Positions 32,127 through 40,944 of a stretch of 64,000 nucleotides of DNA are shown piece by piece. Where the stretch lies: positions 179,550-243,549 of the forward strand of contig UQAU01000001.1 of the NCBI GenBank assembly GCA_900539035.1, read 5' to 3'. A program made the position numbers and the translations under genes. Source of the DNA: an uncultured Collinsella sp. (GTDB lineage: Bacteria > Actinomycetota > Coriobacteriia > Coriobacteriales > Coriobacteriaceae). Below the pieces are notes generated by a model, which was not told the DNA's origin, made no database searches, and saw only the letters and a list, made by a program, of their open reading frames with translations. The number at the start of each line of letters is the position of its first letter. Positions within the stretch are counted from its first letter, which is position 1.

Positions 32127-32483
32127 GACGGGGAATCCCCCTCTCTTCATTCGGAGCGACTGCGGTTTTGGCTTCACTCGAGACCGCAGACGCGCCGTTT
32201 GCGTGTACCTCGTGCAATAGGACGGGTGGGCCCGCTTCCCTGACTTCTTGCGCTTCTATTTTTATCATATCACTTATCTAGACAAGTTAGCATAAATACT
32301 ACGGTCGGTAAACGGTTGATTATTGGCCGTAAACGGTATATGTCCAGTATTTCGCCTGTTAAATCTGACATAGCTGATGGCTGCATTTCATTTTTCTTTT
32401 CTACTTGTCTAGATGTGCTTGTCTATATCTATAGACATGCCTATACTTCATTACAACATTCACCGCCACGTTAAGGAGTCACC
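32127..32483. promoter_or_regulatory. Divergent control region with three GntR-type operators
   Basis: Dyads of the CTTGTCTAGACAAG type: 32273-32286 (CTTATCTAGACAAG), 32404-32417 (CTTGTCTAGATGTG, half conserved) and 32420-32437 (TGTCTATATCTATAGACA, perfect). They flank an AT-rich region between the PTS-GH4 operon and the adh-gntR operon. The GntR/UTRA protein at 33575 is the probable binder. Confidence 0.7.
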
Positions 32484-33509
32484 ATGAAAAGCGCGGTCTT
32501 CTATGGAAAGCACGACCTCAGAGTCGAGGAATCGGCAAAGCCGGCCGTGGGCAGGCGCGACGTTCTGATCAACGTCAAAGCTTGCGGCGTCTGCGGTACC
32601 GACGTTCATATCTATGAAGGCGACAAGGGTGCAGCCGACGTTACCCCGCCCACGATCCTTGGTCATGAGTTTGCGGGCGTTGTCGAGGCCGTGGGCAGCG
32701 ACGTCGCTGGCTTTAAACCGGGCGATCGCGTGTGCATCGACCCAAACCATCCCTGCGGCTGCTGCGAACCCTGCCGCGACGGAATCAACCACTACTGCGA
32801 GCATATGACCGGTTACGGCACCACCGTTAACGGCGGCTTTGCCGAGTACTGCTCCGTCGATATGCAGCAAGTCTACAAGTTGGGCGATCACACCAGCTTC
32901 GAGCAGGGCGCCATGACCGAGCCCGTCGCCTGCTGCCTGCACGGCATCGATATGTGCAACATCAAGCCCGGCAGCACAGTTGTCGTTATCGGCGGTGGCA
33001 TGATCGGTCTGCTCATGATGCAGCTTGCTAAAAACGCCGGCGCCACCAAGGTTGTCTTGTTCGAGCCTGTCGAAGGCAAGCGCGAGGTTGCGCTCAAACT
33101 CGGCGCCGACCTGGCAATTGATTCCATCCACGAGGACGTCCCGGCCCGCCTGAAGCAGGAGGGCGTCGGCAACGTCGATGTCGTTATCGAGTGTGTTGGC
33201 AAGCCCGTCACCATCGAGCAGGCCATCCAGATCGCCGGCCACAAGGCTACGGTCATGATGTTCGGCCTCACCAAGCCCGATGAGACAATCACCGTCAAGC
33301 CCTTCGAGGTCTTCCAGAAGGAGCTTGTGCTCACCTCGTCCTACATTAACCCTTATACGCAGCGTCGCGCGCTCGAGCTCATCGACTCTGGCAGGCTCGA
33401 CGTATCCTCGATGGTCGCCAAGGTGGCTTCCCTCGACGAACTCGGCGCCATCCTGTCAGACCCAGCTCTGCGTGCCATGGGTAAATATATAATCGACCCC
33501 AGCAAGTAA
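32484..33509 (+). CDS. Zinc-dependent medium-chain alcohol/polyol dehydrogenase
   Basis: 341 residues. Catalytic zinc ligands in ACGVCGTDVHIYEG and GHEFAGVVEAVGSDV; structural-zinc Cys cluster CGCCEPCRDGINHYC; NAD-binding VVVIGGGMIGLLMMQLAKNAGA. The Cys-cluster layout matches the sorbitol/threonine dehydrogenase branch. Substrate not deducible; control together with an alpha-glucoside PTS suggests a sugar or polyol. AAGGAGTCACC precedes the ATG. Followed by gntR 65 bp on. Confidence 0.88.
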   Translation: MKSAVFYGKHDLRVEESAKPAVGRRDVLINVKACGVCGTDVHIYEGDKGAADVTPPTILGHEFAGVVEAVGSDVAGFKPGDRVCIDPNHPCGCCEPCRDGINHYCEHMTGYGTTVNGGFAEYCSVDMQQVYKLGDHTSFEQGAMTEPVACCLHGIDMCNIKPGSTVVVIGGGMIGLLMMQLAKNAGATKVVLFEPVEGKREVALKLGADLAIDSIHEDVPARLKQEGVGNVDVVIECVGKPVTIEQAIQIAGHKATVMMFGLTKPDETITVKPFEVFQKELVLTSSYINPYTQRRALELIDSGRLDVSSMVAKVASLDELGAILSDPALRAMGKYIIDPSK

Positions 33510-33574
33510 ATCGATCGACACCTGCGCGAGCGGTCCTCATCCACCGCTCGCGCACCCTGCTCTAGGAGACCGTC

Positions 33575-34330
33575 ATGGCGCGAGCCATCTTCCAAACTAT
33601 TTATGACAACGTGAAGCAGTCGATTGACGACGGCACATACGCCTATCAGAGTTATCTGCCTTCGGAGACTGAGCTCACGCAGCTGTTTGACTGTTCGCGC
33701 ATGACGGTCCGTCGCGCCATCTCGATGCTTGCGGCAGACGGTTACGTGCTCCCCCAGCAAGGCAAAGGCATGCGCGTCATTCGCAACATCAGTGACGAGA
33801 AGAGTCGTGGTGGCGGCGGACTCGAGACCTTTAAGGAAATCGCGGTCAACCGAGGCTTTGAGCTCAAGACTGTCACCACCGTCTTTGAGCTCCTCATCTG
33901 CAGCAAGGCGCTCTCCAAGATTACCGGGTTTCCCGAAGGCTGTGAGCTCACACGCGCCAAACGCATCCGTTATGCAGACGGACAAGCCGTGTGCTCCGAC
34001 GACTCCTATTACCTAAGTTCACAAGTACCGGGGCTGACACCCGAGATTGTCAACGACTCGATCTATCGTTACCTCGAAGAAGATCTTGGCATTAAGATTG
34101 CCACGGGCAAACGCGATGTGACGATCGAGCATCCCACGCCCGAGGATACGCGCGTGCTCGATCTCGACGACTTTAACGCACTCGCCGTTATACGCGGGCA
34201 GACCTACAACGCCGACGGCATCCTTATGGAATACACCGAGACCAAACAGGTCCCCGGGTTCTTTTTGCTCCATGAAACCGTGACGCGCAACGGTACCGGT
34301 CGAACCGGCCACCAAAGTAGCATGAACTAA
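33575..34330 (+). CDS. GntR/HutC-family regulator with UTRA domain
   Basis: 251 residues. N-terminal winged helix (IYDNVKQSIDDGTYAYQSYLPSETELTQLFDCSRMTVRRAISMLAADGYV, about 8-58) and C-terminal UTRA effector domain (ELTRAKRIRYADGQAVCSDDSYYLS to PGFFLLHETV). TreR-like members sense sugar phosphates, which suits regulation of the neighbouring PTS-GH4 operon. Candidate operators are at 32273-32437. TAGGAGACC precedes the ATG at 33575. Confidence 0.88.
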   Translation: MARAIFQTIYDNVKQSIDDGTYAYQSYLPSETELTQLFDCSRMTVRRAISMLAADGYVLPQQGKGMRVIRNISDEKSRGGGGLETFKEIAVNRGFELKTVTTVFELLICSKALSKITGFPEGCELTRAKRIRYADGQAVCSDDSYYLSSQVPGLTPEIVNDSIYRYLEEDLGIKIATGKRDVTIEHPTPEDTRVLDLDDFNALAVIRGQTYNADGILMEYTETKQVPGFFLLHETVTRNGTGRTGHQSSMN

Positions 34331-34340
34331 CCATTTATTA

Positions 34341-34411
34341 GTTGCGGTGGAATAGCTCCTAGAATGGCCCGCTTAAAGGCAAAACAGGAACTATTCCACC
34401 GCAACTTTTTT
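34341..34411 (+). terminator. Terminator after gntR
   Basis: A perfect 15-bp stem (GTTGCGGTGGAATAG with CTATTCCACCGCAAC), 35-nt loop, T6. The stem continues imperfectly into the loop. Confidence 0.85.
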
Positions 34412-34461
34412 GGCCGGCGGGGCAGTACCTGTCCCACCGGCCATCATTTACGCTCGTTTAG

Positions 34462-35715
34462 CTAGTCCGCGAGCTTTTCCACTTGGTCGAGCATTTTGTT
34501 GAGCTTTTCCTTTGCCTCGGCCTTGACCTTCTCGGCCTCCTCGTGGGCCTTGGCCTTCTGGGCGGCCTTCTCCTCGGCCTCGGGATCGACGACGATCAGG
34601 TTGGATGCATCGTGTTCAACCAACTTGAGCGCATGCTCGGGACACACCTTGACGCAGGCACCGCAGCCCAAGCAATACGTCGACTCCAACGCAAAGCGGC
34701 CGCTTCCCACCAAATCGCAGGCGAACGTGGGGCACACGTTGACGCACTCGCCGCACGACGTGCACTTGTCAAAATCGCACTCCGGCGTGCTCACCTGCAT
34801 ATTCTGGGCAAGCTCGGGGTGGTTTTGCAACGTCGAGAGCACCAGCTGCCGCCCATGCGTGAGCGAACGGCGGCGCTTGGTCGTCGTGGTACCGCACATG
34901 GTGTTGAGCGTGCGCTCAAGCTGCGTAATCTGGTGACGGTGGGCCTTCAACTTCTGCGTCACCGAGGCCAGCGCCGCCGTCGCCGGGTTGAGCTTGGTCA
35001 CCGTTAGGCCCGTGGTGCGGGCAATCTTTTCCATGTACTCCTTGCGCTCGTACTCGCGGCGCTTATGGCACTTGAGGCTCTTGGGGTCGACCTCCAGGCC
35101 CATACCCGTGCCAGACCACTCCTCGGCCTTCGCAATCGCCTCGCCCAGAATGTCCTCACCGCCGGTGTTGCGGCATTTATCGCACACACCCAACGGCAGG
35201 TACACACTCACGTTGGGATAGTCCGCCAGTACCGAGAACCAGGTCTCGGCCGTAATATCGCCCACGCAGGCAACGACGACTTCGTTCTCACGCGGCATGC
35301 GCTTGAGGGCGCGCGTGCAGGTGACGTAGGCGGTCTCGTGGCTCGTAGCAGCAGAGACGATATCGTCATACAGGTTTTTAGGCGCCAGGCGCGGCGAAAT
35401 GATCGCCTCGGTCGGGCAGGCAGCGGCGCACAGGCCGCACTTGCGACAGGAGTCGAGGATCTCGATGGAGTCTTCCTCGACCTCGATAGCGTTGACCGGG
35501 CACACGTCCATGCACGCGGTGCAGCCGCTCTTTTCGTTTTTGCAGGTCAAGCACGGAATGGTGTTGCCGCGCGGACGCTCCTTGTAGTCAGCAGGATTCC
35601 ATTGCGGCGCCGACGGATCGAGTGCATCGGTCACACCGCCAAGCGGGTTTTTAAGAAAGTCGAAACCCTTGCTGATCTCGATAATGTCATCAAACAGATC
35701 GTGTTCCTGCGCCAT
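34462..35715 (-). CDS. Polyferredoxin-like protein with four 4Fe-4S motifs
   Basis: 417 residues. N-terminal pair of iron-sulfur motifs (CLTCKNEKSGCTACMDVCP; CRKCGLCAAACP, about residues 60-105), a central domain with further Cys (VACVGDITAETWF and GVCDKCRNTGG), a helical region, then a second pair (CTSCGECVNVCP; CLGCGACVKVCP, about 325-370) and a Lys/Glu coiled-coil tail. No flavin or molybdenum site is present, so it is probably an electron-transfer protein for an anaerobic oxidoreductase; the partner is not adjacent. GGAGGGG precedes the ATG at 35715. Confidence 0.8.
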   Translation of the reverse strand: MAQEHDLFDDIIEISKGFDFLKNPLGGVTDALDPSAPQWNPADYKERPRGNTIPCLTCKNEKSGCTACMDVCPVNAIEVEEDSIEILDSCRKCGLCAAACPTEAIISPRLAPKNLYDDIVSAATSHETAYVTCTRALKRMPRENEVVVACVGDITAETWFSVLADYPNVSVYLPLGVCDKCRNTGGEDILGEAIAKAEEWSGTGMGLEVDPKSLKCHKRREYERKEYMEKIARTTGLTVTKLNPATAALASVTQKLKAHRHQITQLERTLNTMCGTTTTKRRRSLTHGRQLVLSTLQNHPELAQNMQVSTPECDFDKCTSCGECVNVCPTFACDLVGSGRFALESTYCLGCGACVKVCPEHALKLVEHDASNLIVVDPEAEEKAAQKAKAHEEAEKVKAEAKEKLNKMLDQVEKLAD

Positions 35716-35869
35716 GCGCGGCCCCTCCCTGAGCAGTGCAAACAAGCAAGAGATAATGATACGCTATCGGCCCACGCCTCGGGCAAATTACACGCGGAGC
35801 ACCTTTGAGGCAAATAGACCTACAATCTATTGCTAACCTAATCGCCTAGGTTTATTGAGGAGTCACAAG

Positions 35870-36826
35870 ATGAAGATTGCCCTGATCGAACCGTTGGGAG
35901 TACCCGAGCAGACCATCGACAGGCTCTCCGCACCCCTTAAGGACGCCGGACACGAGTTTGTCTATTTCGATACCAAAACAACCGATCCGGCCGAGCTCGC
36001 TCGACGCAGCGAGGGCGCCGAGGTCGTCATGATCGCCAACAACCCCTACCCTGCCGAGGTCGTCGCCGGCTCCGATGCGCTCAAGATGATCGCCGTTGCC
36101 TTTACGGGCATCGACCACGTGGGGCTTTCCGCCTGCCGTGAGCGCGGTGTTGAGGTTCGCAACTGCGCCGGCTACTCCGACGTTTCGGTCGCCGAGCTCA
36201 CCCTTGGCCTGACCATCGACGTGTTGCGCAAGGTGGGCGCCGCCGATGCCGCCGTCCGCAGCGGCAAGACGAGCGCCGGCCTAATGGGCGCCGAGATCCG
36301 CGACAAGACCGTGGGTATCGTGGGCTGCGGTAAGATCGGCTGCGCCACGGGTCGTCTCTTTAAGGCCTTTGGCGCCCGCGTGCTGGGATATGCCCGCCAC
36401 GAGCATCCCGAGGCAGCCGAGGCCGGCATTGAGCAGGTTTCGCTCGAGCAGTTGCTCGCCGAGTCCGATATCGTAAACCTGCACCTGCCTAACAATGACA
36501 CCACGCGCAAGAGCTTTGGCACCGAGCAGTTCGCCCAGATGAAGGACGGTGCCGTCTTTATCAACTGCGCCCGCGGTGCCATCGTGGATAACGATGCCCT
36601 TGCCCAGGCACTCAACGACGATAAGCTCGCCGGTGCCGGCATCGACGTCTTTGATATGGAGCCGCCCATCCCCGCCGACTATGCGCTCATCAACGCCAAG
36701 AACTGCACCTTCACGCCACATGTAGGCTTCCTTACGCACGAGGGCATGCAGCGCCGCGCCAAGATTGAGTTCGACAACGTCGTCGCCTACGTCGAGGGTC
36801 GCGCGCAAAACGTTTGCGAGCTGTAG
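35870..36826 (+). CDS. D-isomer-specific 2-hydroxyacid dehydrogenase
   Basis: 318 residues. NAD-binding GIVGCGKIGCATGRLF (about 145-160), catalytic Arg in INCARGAIVD, Glu in the following VFDMEPP and His in TPHVGFLT, the standard set of the D-lactate/phosphoglycerate/glycerate dehydrogenase superfamily. Substrate uncertain. GAGGAGTCAC precedes the ATG at 35870. A terminator shared with the convergent gldA follows. Confidence 0.88.
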   Translation: MKIALIEPLGVPEQTIDRLSAPLKDAGHEFVYFDTKTTDPAELARRSEGAEVVMIANNPYPAEVVAGSDALKMIAVAFTGIDHVGLSACRERGVEVRNCAGYSDVSVAELTLGLTIDVLRKVGAADAAVRSGKTSAGLMGAEIRDKTVGIVGCGKIGCATGRLFKAFGARVLGYARHEHPEAAEAGIEQVSLEQLLAESDIVNLHLPNNDTTRKSFGTEQFAQMKDGAVFINCARGAIVDNDALAQALNDDKLAGAGIDVFDMEPPIPADYALINAKNCTFTPHVGFLTHEGMQRRAKIEFDNVVAYVEGRAQNVCEL

Positions 36827-36910
36827 TCAAACGAGAGCGGGGCAAAAACCTCATCGCAGGCCTACCCCGCCTTCTTTGGTTCAACTAACCTGACCCCTTT
36901 GCACCATAGC

Positions 36911-36946
36911 AAAAAGGGGCAAAGCCATCTGCTGGCTTTGCCCCTT
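36911..36946. terminator. Bidirectional terminator between 2-hydroxyacid dehydrogenase and gldA
   Basis: A 14-bp perfect stem (AAGGGGCAAAGCCA with TGGCTTTGCCCCTT) and 5-nt loop. The minus strand has a T5 run; the plus strand has a weaker TTCCTT tail. Confidence 0.85.
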
Positions 36947-36958
36947 CCTTAGCTTGAT

Positions 36959-38059
36959 TTACTCATCCATGAGATAGTAGTGACCCAGCGCGTCAGCACC
37001 CAGGATGGCGTTTGCGACCATCTCGGGCGTCACCTCAAACGGCATGTTACACATGGTGTCCTCGGGCGCGCACGCGGCCTCGGCAACAATCATGGCCTTC
37101 TCGCGCGTAACCTCGGCAACGCCAAGTTCCTTCATCGTGACCGGCAGGCCCAGCTCAATGCAGAAGCCCAAGACTTCCTCGAGCTTCTCGGTCGGGGCAT
37201 CCTCGAGTACCAGCTGGACGATGGTGCCGAAGGCGACCTTCTCGCCGTGATACATGCTGTGGCACTCGGGCAGCATCGTCAGACCATTGTGGATGGCATG
37301 AGCAGCAGCAAGGCCCGAGCTCTCAAAGCCAATGCCCGAAAGCAGCGTGTTGGCCTCAATGATGTGCTCGACGGCAGGCGTCAACGCTCCCTTCTCCAGC
37401 GCAACCTTGGCCTTGACGCCGTCGGCCATAAGCGTCTCGTAGCAGAGCTTGGCGAGCGCCAGGCCGGCCATTCCGCCCTTGCCGCCGGCGCAGGTGCCGC
37501 CGTCGGCATCGTGCGTCGCCTGGGCCTCAAAGTAGGTTGCGAGCGCATCGCCCATACCGGAAACCGTCAGGCGCACCGGGCTCGCCGCGATAACCGTCGT
37601 ATCCATCAGGACAATGTTGGGGTTTGCCTTAAGGAAGAGATATTTATCGAACTGGCCGTCATCGGTGTAGAGCACCGAAAGTGCCGAGCACGGTGCATCG
37701 GTCGAAGCAATGGTGGGGCAAATGATAACCGGGGACTCCAGGTAATAGGCGACGGCCTTCGCGGTGTCGAGGATCTTGCCGCCACCGACACCGACGATGA
37801 TGTCGCAGCCGTTGTCGCGAGCGAGCGCAACCAGGCGATCGACCTCGCCCTTGGAGCACTCGCCGTTAAAGTCCTCAAACAGCAGCTCGGCCTTGGCCTC
37901 GGCAAAGCCGCCCTCGATCTTGGCACCGACGCGCTTCTTGCCCGAAGGCGTCACGATGACGAGGGCCTTAGCGCCGAGCGGCTCGACATAGGAGCCGAGC
38001 TTGGCGAGCTCGTCCGGACCCTGGATGTACTTGCTGGGGCTATTGAAGATAGCAGCCAT
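36959..38059 (-). CDS. gldA: Glycerol dehydrogenase
   Basis: 366 residues; NAD-dependent oxidation of glycerol to dihydroxyacetone. NAD-binding GVGGGKILDTAKAVAYY (about 92-108), PTIASTDAPCSALSVLYTDDG, and metal ligands Asp in GMGDALATYFEA with His in AAAHAIHNGLT and MYHGEKVAFG: the GldA pattern of the iron-type ADH superfamily. Next to a second iron-type dehydrogenase on the same strand, 85 bp away with a terminator between, so they are separate transcripts. Confidence 0.93.
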   Translation of the reverse strand: MAAIFNSPSKYIQGPDELAKLGSYVEPLGAKALVIVTPSGKKRVGAKIEGGFAEAKAELLFEDFNGECSKGEVDRLVALARDNGCDIIVGVGGGKILDTAKAVAYYLESPVIICPTIASTDAPCSALSVLYTDDGQFDKYLFLKANPNIVLMDTTVIAASPVRLTVSGMGDALATYFEAQATHDADGGTCAGGKGGMAGLALAKLCYETLMADGVKAKVALEKGALTPAVEHIIEANTLLSGIGFESSGLAAAHAIHNGLTMLPECHSMYHGEKVAFGTIVQLVLEDAPTEKLEEVLGFCIELGLPVTMKELGVAEVTREKAMIVAEAACAPEDTMCNMPFEVTPEMVANAILGADALGHYYLMDE

Positions 38060-38090
38060 TTTTATCCCATTCTCTAATAATTAAAAAGAA

Positions 38091-38122
38091 AGGGGCTCCG
38101 TACGGATACGTGCGGAGCCCCT
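38091..38122 (-). terminator. Terminator of the iron alcohol dehydrogenase gene
   Basis: AGGGGCTCCG pairs with CGGAGCCCCT; the minus-strand RNA continues TTCTTTTT. Confidence 0.85.
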
Positions 38123-38143
38123 CGTTACGATAACAAGAGTCGA

Positions 38144-39367
38144 TTAGAAATCGATGTCGGTGTCGTAGTAGCAGGCCTTGAGGATCTTCTCGAAGTCGGC
38201 AGCCTTGGTCTCACGCGGGTTCTCGGGCGTGCAGGCGTCCTGCTCGGCGTTCGCGGCGATCTCGGGCAGCTTGGCGAGGAACTCCTCCTCGGAAACCATC
38301 TGCGGGTTCTCGGCGTCGACCTTCACGCCACCATTCGCGTAATCCTTGATGGACTGCGGAATGTTGAGCTGGTCGTTGAGGTCGCGAATCTTCTGGACGA
38401 GCGCAGCGATGAGCTCCTCGTTGGTCTCGCCGGGAAGGTGCAGGATCTCCTTGGCCACGTAAGCGTAACGCTCGGCAGCACGGGGATCCTTGGAGTTCCA
38501 CTGGATGACCTTGCCCAGGTACATGGCGTTAGCGGCACCGTGGATGATGTGGCCGTTCTCGAAGGCAGCACCGGTCTTGTGAGCCATGGAGTGAACGATG
38601 CCGAGCAGACCCGAGGAGAAGGCGATACCGGCGATGCACTGAGCCTCGTGCATGTGCTGACGGGCCTCATGGTCGCCAGCATAGGACTTGGGCAGCCACT
38701 CGACGATCTCGCGGATGCCGTGCAGAGCGTTGGCGTCGGTGAACATAGAGGCGCAGGTGGAAACGTAGGCCTCCATGCAGTGGGTCAGAGCATCCATGCC
38801 GGTGTGAGCGCACAGCTTGGCGGGCATGGTGTAGGTGAGCTCGGGGTCGACGATGGCGACATCAGGGGTGATGTTGAAGTCGGCCAGCGGGTACTTGATG
38901 CCCTTGGCGTAGTCGGTGATGACGGAGAAGGCAGTAACCTCGGTAGCGGTACCGGAAGTAGAGGAGATGGCGCAGAAATGAGCCTTCTGACGCAGCTCGG
39001 GAAAGCTGAACGGCTGGATGATGTTATCGAAGGACTCCTCGGGATACTCGTAGAAGACCCACATGGCCTTAGCGGCATCGATGGGCGAGCCGCCGCCGAT
39101 GGCGATAATCCAGTCGGGCTCGAACTCGCGCATGGCCTCGGCGCCCTTCATGACCGTCTCGATGGACGGGTCGGACTCGACGCCCTCGAACAGCTTGACC
39201 TCGAAACCGCCTTCCTTAAGGTCGTTCTCGACGTCCTGCAGGAACCCGCCGCGGCGCATAGAGCTGCCGCCAGAAACGATGATGGCCTTCTTGCCCTTGA
39301 GGTTCTTCACCTCGTGGCGAGCGCCCTCACCAAAGTACAGATCGCGAGGATTGGTAAAACGTCCCAT
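38144..39367 (-). CDS. Iron-containing alcohol dehydrogenase (butanol-dehydrogenase-like)
   Basis: 407 residues. NAD(P)-binding AIGGGSPIDAAKAMWVFYEYP (about 90-110), SSTSGTATEVTAFSVI, and Fe ligands in HTGMDALTHCMEAYVS, GIVHSMAHKTGAAF and HIIHGAANAMYL. Typical of the fermentative Fe-ADH family; aldehyde or ketone reductase role inferred, substrate unknown. The start is ATG 39367 (MGRFTNPRDLYFGEGARHE) behind AGGAGG; a longer reading lacks a site. Confidence 0.92.
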   Translation of the reverse strand: MGRFTNPRDLYFGEGARHEVKNLKGKKAIIVSGGSSMRRGGFLQDVENDLKEGGFEVKLFEGVESDPSIETVMKGAEAMREFEPDWIIAIGGGSPIDAAKAMWVFYEYPEESFDNIIQPFSFPELRQKAHFCAISSTSGTATEVTAFSVITDYAKGIKYPLADFNITPDVAIVDPELTYTMPAKLCAHTGMDALTHCMEAYVSTCASMFTDANALHGIREIVEWLPKSYAGDHEARQHMHEAQCIAGIAFSSGLLGIVHSMAHKTGAAFENGHIIHGAANAMYLGKVIQWNSKDPRAAERYAYVAKEILHLPGETNEELIAALVQKIRDLNDQLNIPQSIKDYANGGVKVDAENPQMVSEEEFLAKLPEIAANAEQDACTPENPRETKAADFEKILKACYYDTDIDF

Positions 39368-39867
39368 ACTGTGCCTCCTAAACAAGCCCCTCTTAGACTT
39401 GCGTATATAACGGAGCACCCAATTGGCTCCGTTAGGACCGGTTTGCGCGTTGCCGGCGATGGCAATGCGCGATGTCTAAACGTCTCAACGCTCAGACAAA
39501 CACTATTTTACCGTTCTGGTTGGTCAGTTATTCACCTAAAGCCGCCAATGATGAAACGTTTTTTCTATCCTTGGAGCCTCTTGTGTTGCGGTTATTGTCC
39601 CAAGCTGGGCAAACGTTTTATCAAGGTTGACTACATACCCCGGGCAGGACTGTGCCCCTCCAAAATATGCACCGTTCGCCGCCAAAAATCGACCGTTTGC
39701 GGCACCGTGATACCACTCGGTCGTCCAAGGTGCCGACATTTGTGTGACATCCGTCTTCGTGGTGCAAAGGTGCAAGTCCAAGTGCGGCACCCCCGGTGTG
39801 CCACATGCGGGTAAACTAGAGCCTTATATAGAGACATTTGAACCCAAACCGCAGCAAAGGAGGCCCC
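39368..39867. other. 500-bp intergenic region
   Basis: No gene is supported. Structures seen: a short hairpin at 39445-39470 (GCGCGTTGCC with GGCAATGCGC) and a GC-rich imperfect dyad near 39786-39806 (GCGGCAC/GTGTGCC). It presumably holds the promoters of the Fe-ADH (minus) and the TPR-like pair (plus). Confidence 0.5.
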
Positions 39868-40944
39868 ATGGCATTCGATCCCATTCAAGAGGATTGCCAT
39901 CGCCTCGTTCTTGAGGCCTTGCGCCGCGACAATATCCCGCTCACCGACGCTGCCGCCGTAGAGCGTCTGATGGAACAATTCACCCGCAACCCCGCACCGC
40001 TCATCGTGCACGACCGCGACCGCGCCGGGCACCTCATTGCCAAGGTGGTCGAGGCTGTCGACTACCGCATTCCCTTTATCCCCGACGATACCCAGGCAGA
40101 ACAAGAAGAAGCCGCAGCCGAGAACATGCTCCGCGAGGCAGCCGCACTCGATCCGGCCAACTGGGATGCCCAGCGCATGCTGACGGCGCTCACCGCCGAA
40201 TCCAACGAGGAATACGTGCAGTATCTGGTGTCCAAGTGCGACGAGGTGGAGCACGATCTGGCGCTCAAGATCGCCTCGGCGCAGGACCCCTACGAGCGCG
40301 AGGCCGCTGGCGACCTTATGCGCCGCCCCTACCTGCGCTGGCTTGCCGCCCTTGCGTCGCGCGCCCTCATTAGCGGCCGCTATCGCATGTCACTCGAAGC
40401 CGCGAATCGCAGCTTGGACTTTGCGCCCAACGACCCCGCTGGTGTCCGCCACACCGCGATGCTCGCCATGGCAAAGCTCGAATACCCCGCCGAGGAGCTC
40501 AAGCGCTTTCGCTCCGCTCACTCCGTGCCGTACCTCGCGAATACCCCGCTGCGCCGCCGCCCCAAAGATGCAGAGCGCGACTTGGACCCGTGGACGCTCA
40601 TCGCGCTGATGAGCGCTGCCTGGCGCGAGCTGGACTACGAGGGCGCCGAGCACTACTTGCGCATCCTCGCACGCTCGTGTCCGCACGCAGCCGAGGCGCT
40701 CTACTTCCAAACCGAGTTTCCCGATGGCGTCTATGCCCGCGTCAACGTGGGTGCGGGCTCCACTGACGAGCTTGTCCTTGCGCTGTCCGAGGCGACGCCG
40801 GTACTGCAGGAGGGCCTGGGCGCCCCCGACAACGCCAGCTTTGCCGCCTGGGTCGCCACCAACGACATCGTGCGTTCCCAGATCGACGAGCGCATCCTGC
40901 GCGCAGCCGAGCAGGGGCTTCCATTTAAGGGAGGGGACCTCTAA
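39868..40944 (+). CDS. TPR-like helical repeat protein, first of a pair
   Basis: 358 residues, cytoplasmic, almost entirely helical, with TPR-like helix pairs (AAALDPANWDAQRMLTALTAES; ISGRYRMSLEAANRSLDFAPNDPAGVRHTAMLAMAKLEYPAEELKRF; DYEGAEHYLRILARSCPHAAEALY). AAGGAGGCCC precedes the ATG at 39868. The stop overlaps the start of the next gene, which has a similar architecture. Probable protein-interaction scaffold; function unknown. Confidence 0.7.
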   Translation: MAFDPIQEDCHRLVLEALRRDNIPLTDAAAVERLMEQFTRNPAPLIVHDRDRAGHLIAKVVEAVDYRIPFIPDDTQAEQEEAAAENMLREAAALDPANWDAQRMLTALTAESNEEYVQYLVSKCDEVEHDLALKIASAQDPYEREAAGDLMRRPYLRWLAALASRALISGRYRMSLEAANRSLDFAPNDPAGVRHTAMLAMAKLEYPAEELKRFRSAHSVPYLANTPLRRRPKDAERDLDPWTLIALMSAAWRELDYEGAEHYLRILARSCPHAAEALYFQTEFPDGVYARVNVGAGSTDELVLALSEATPVLQEGLGAPDNASFAAWVATNDIVRSQIDERILRAAEQGLPFKGGDL

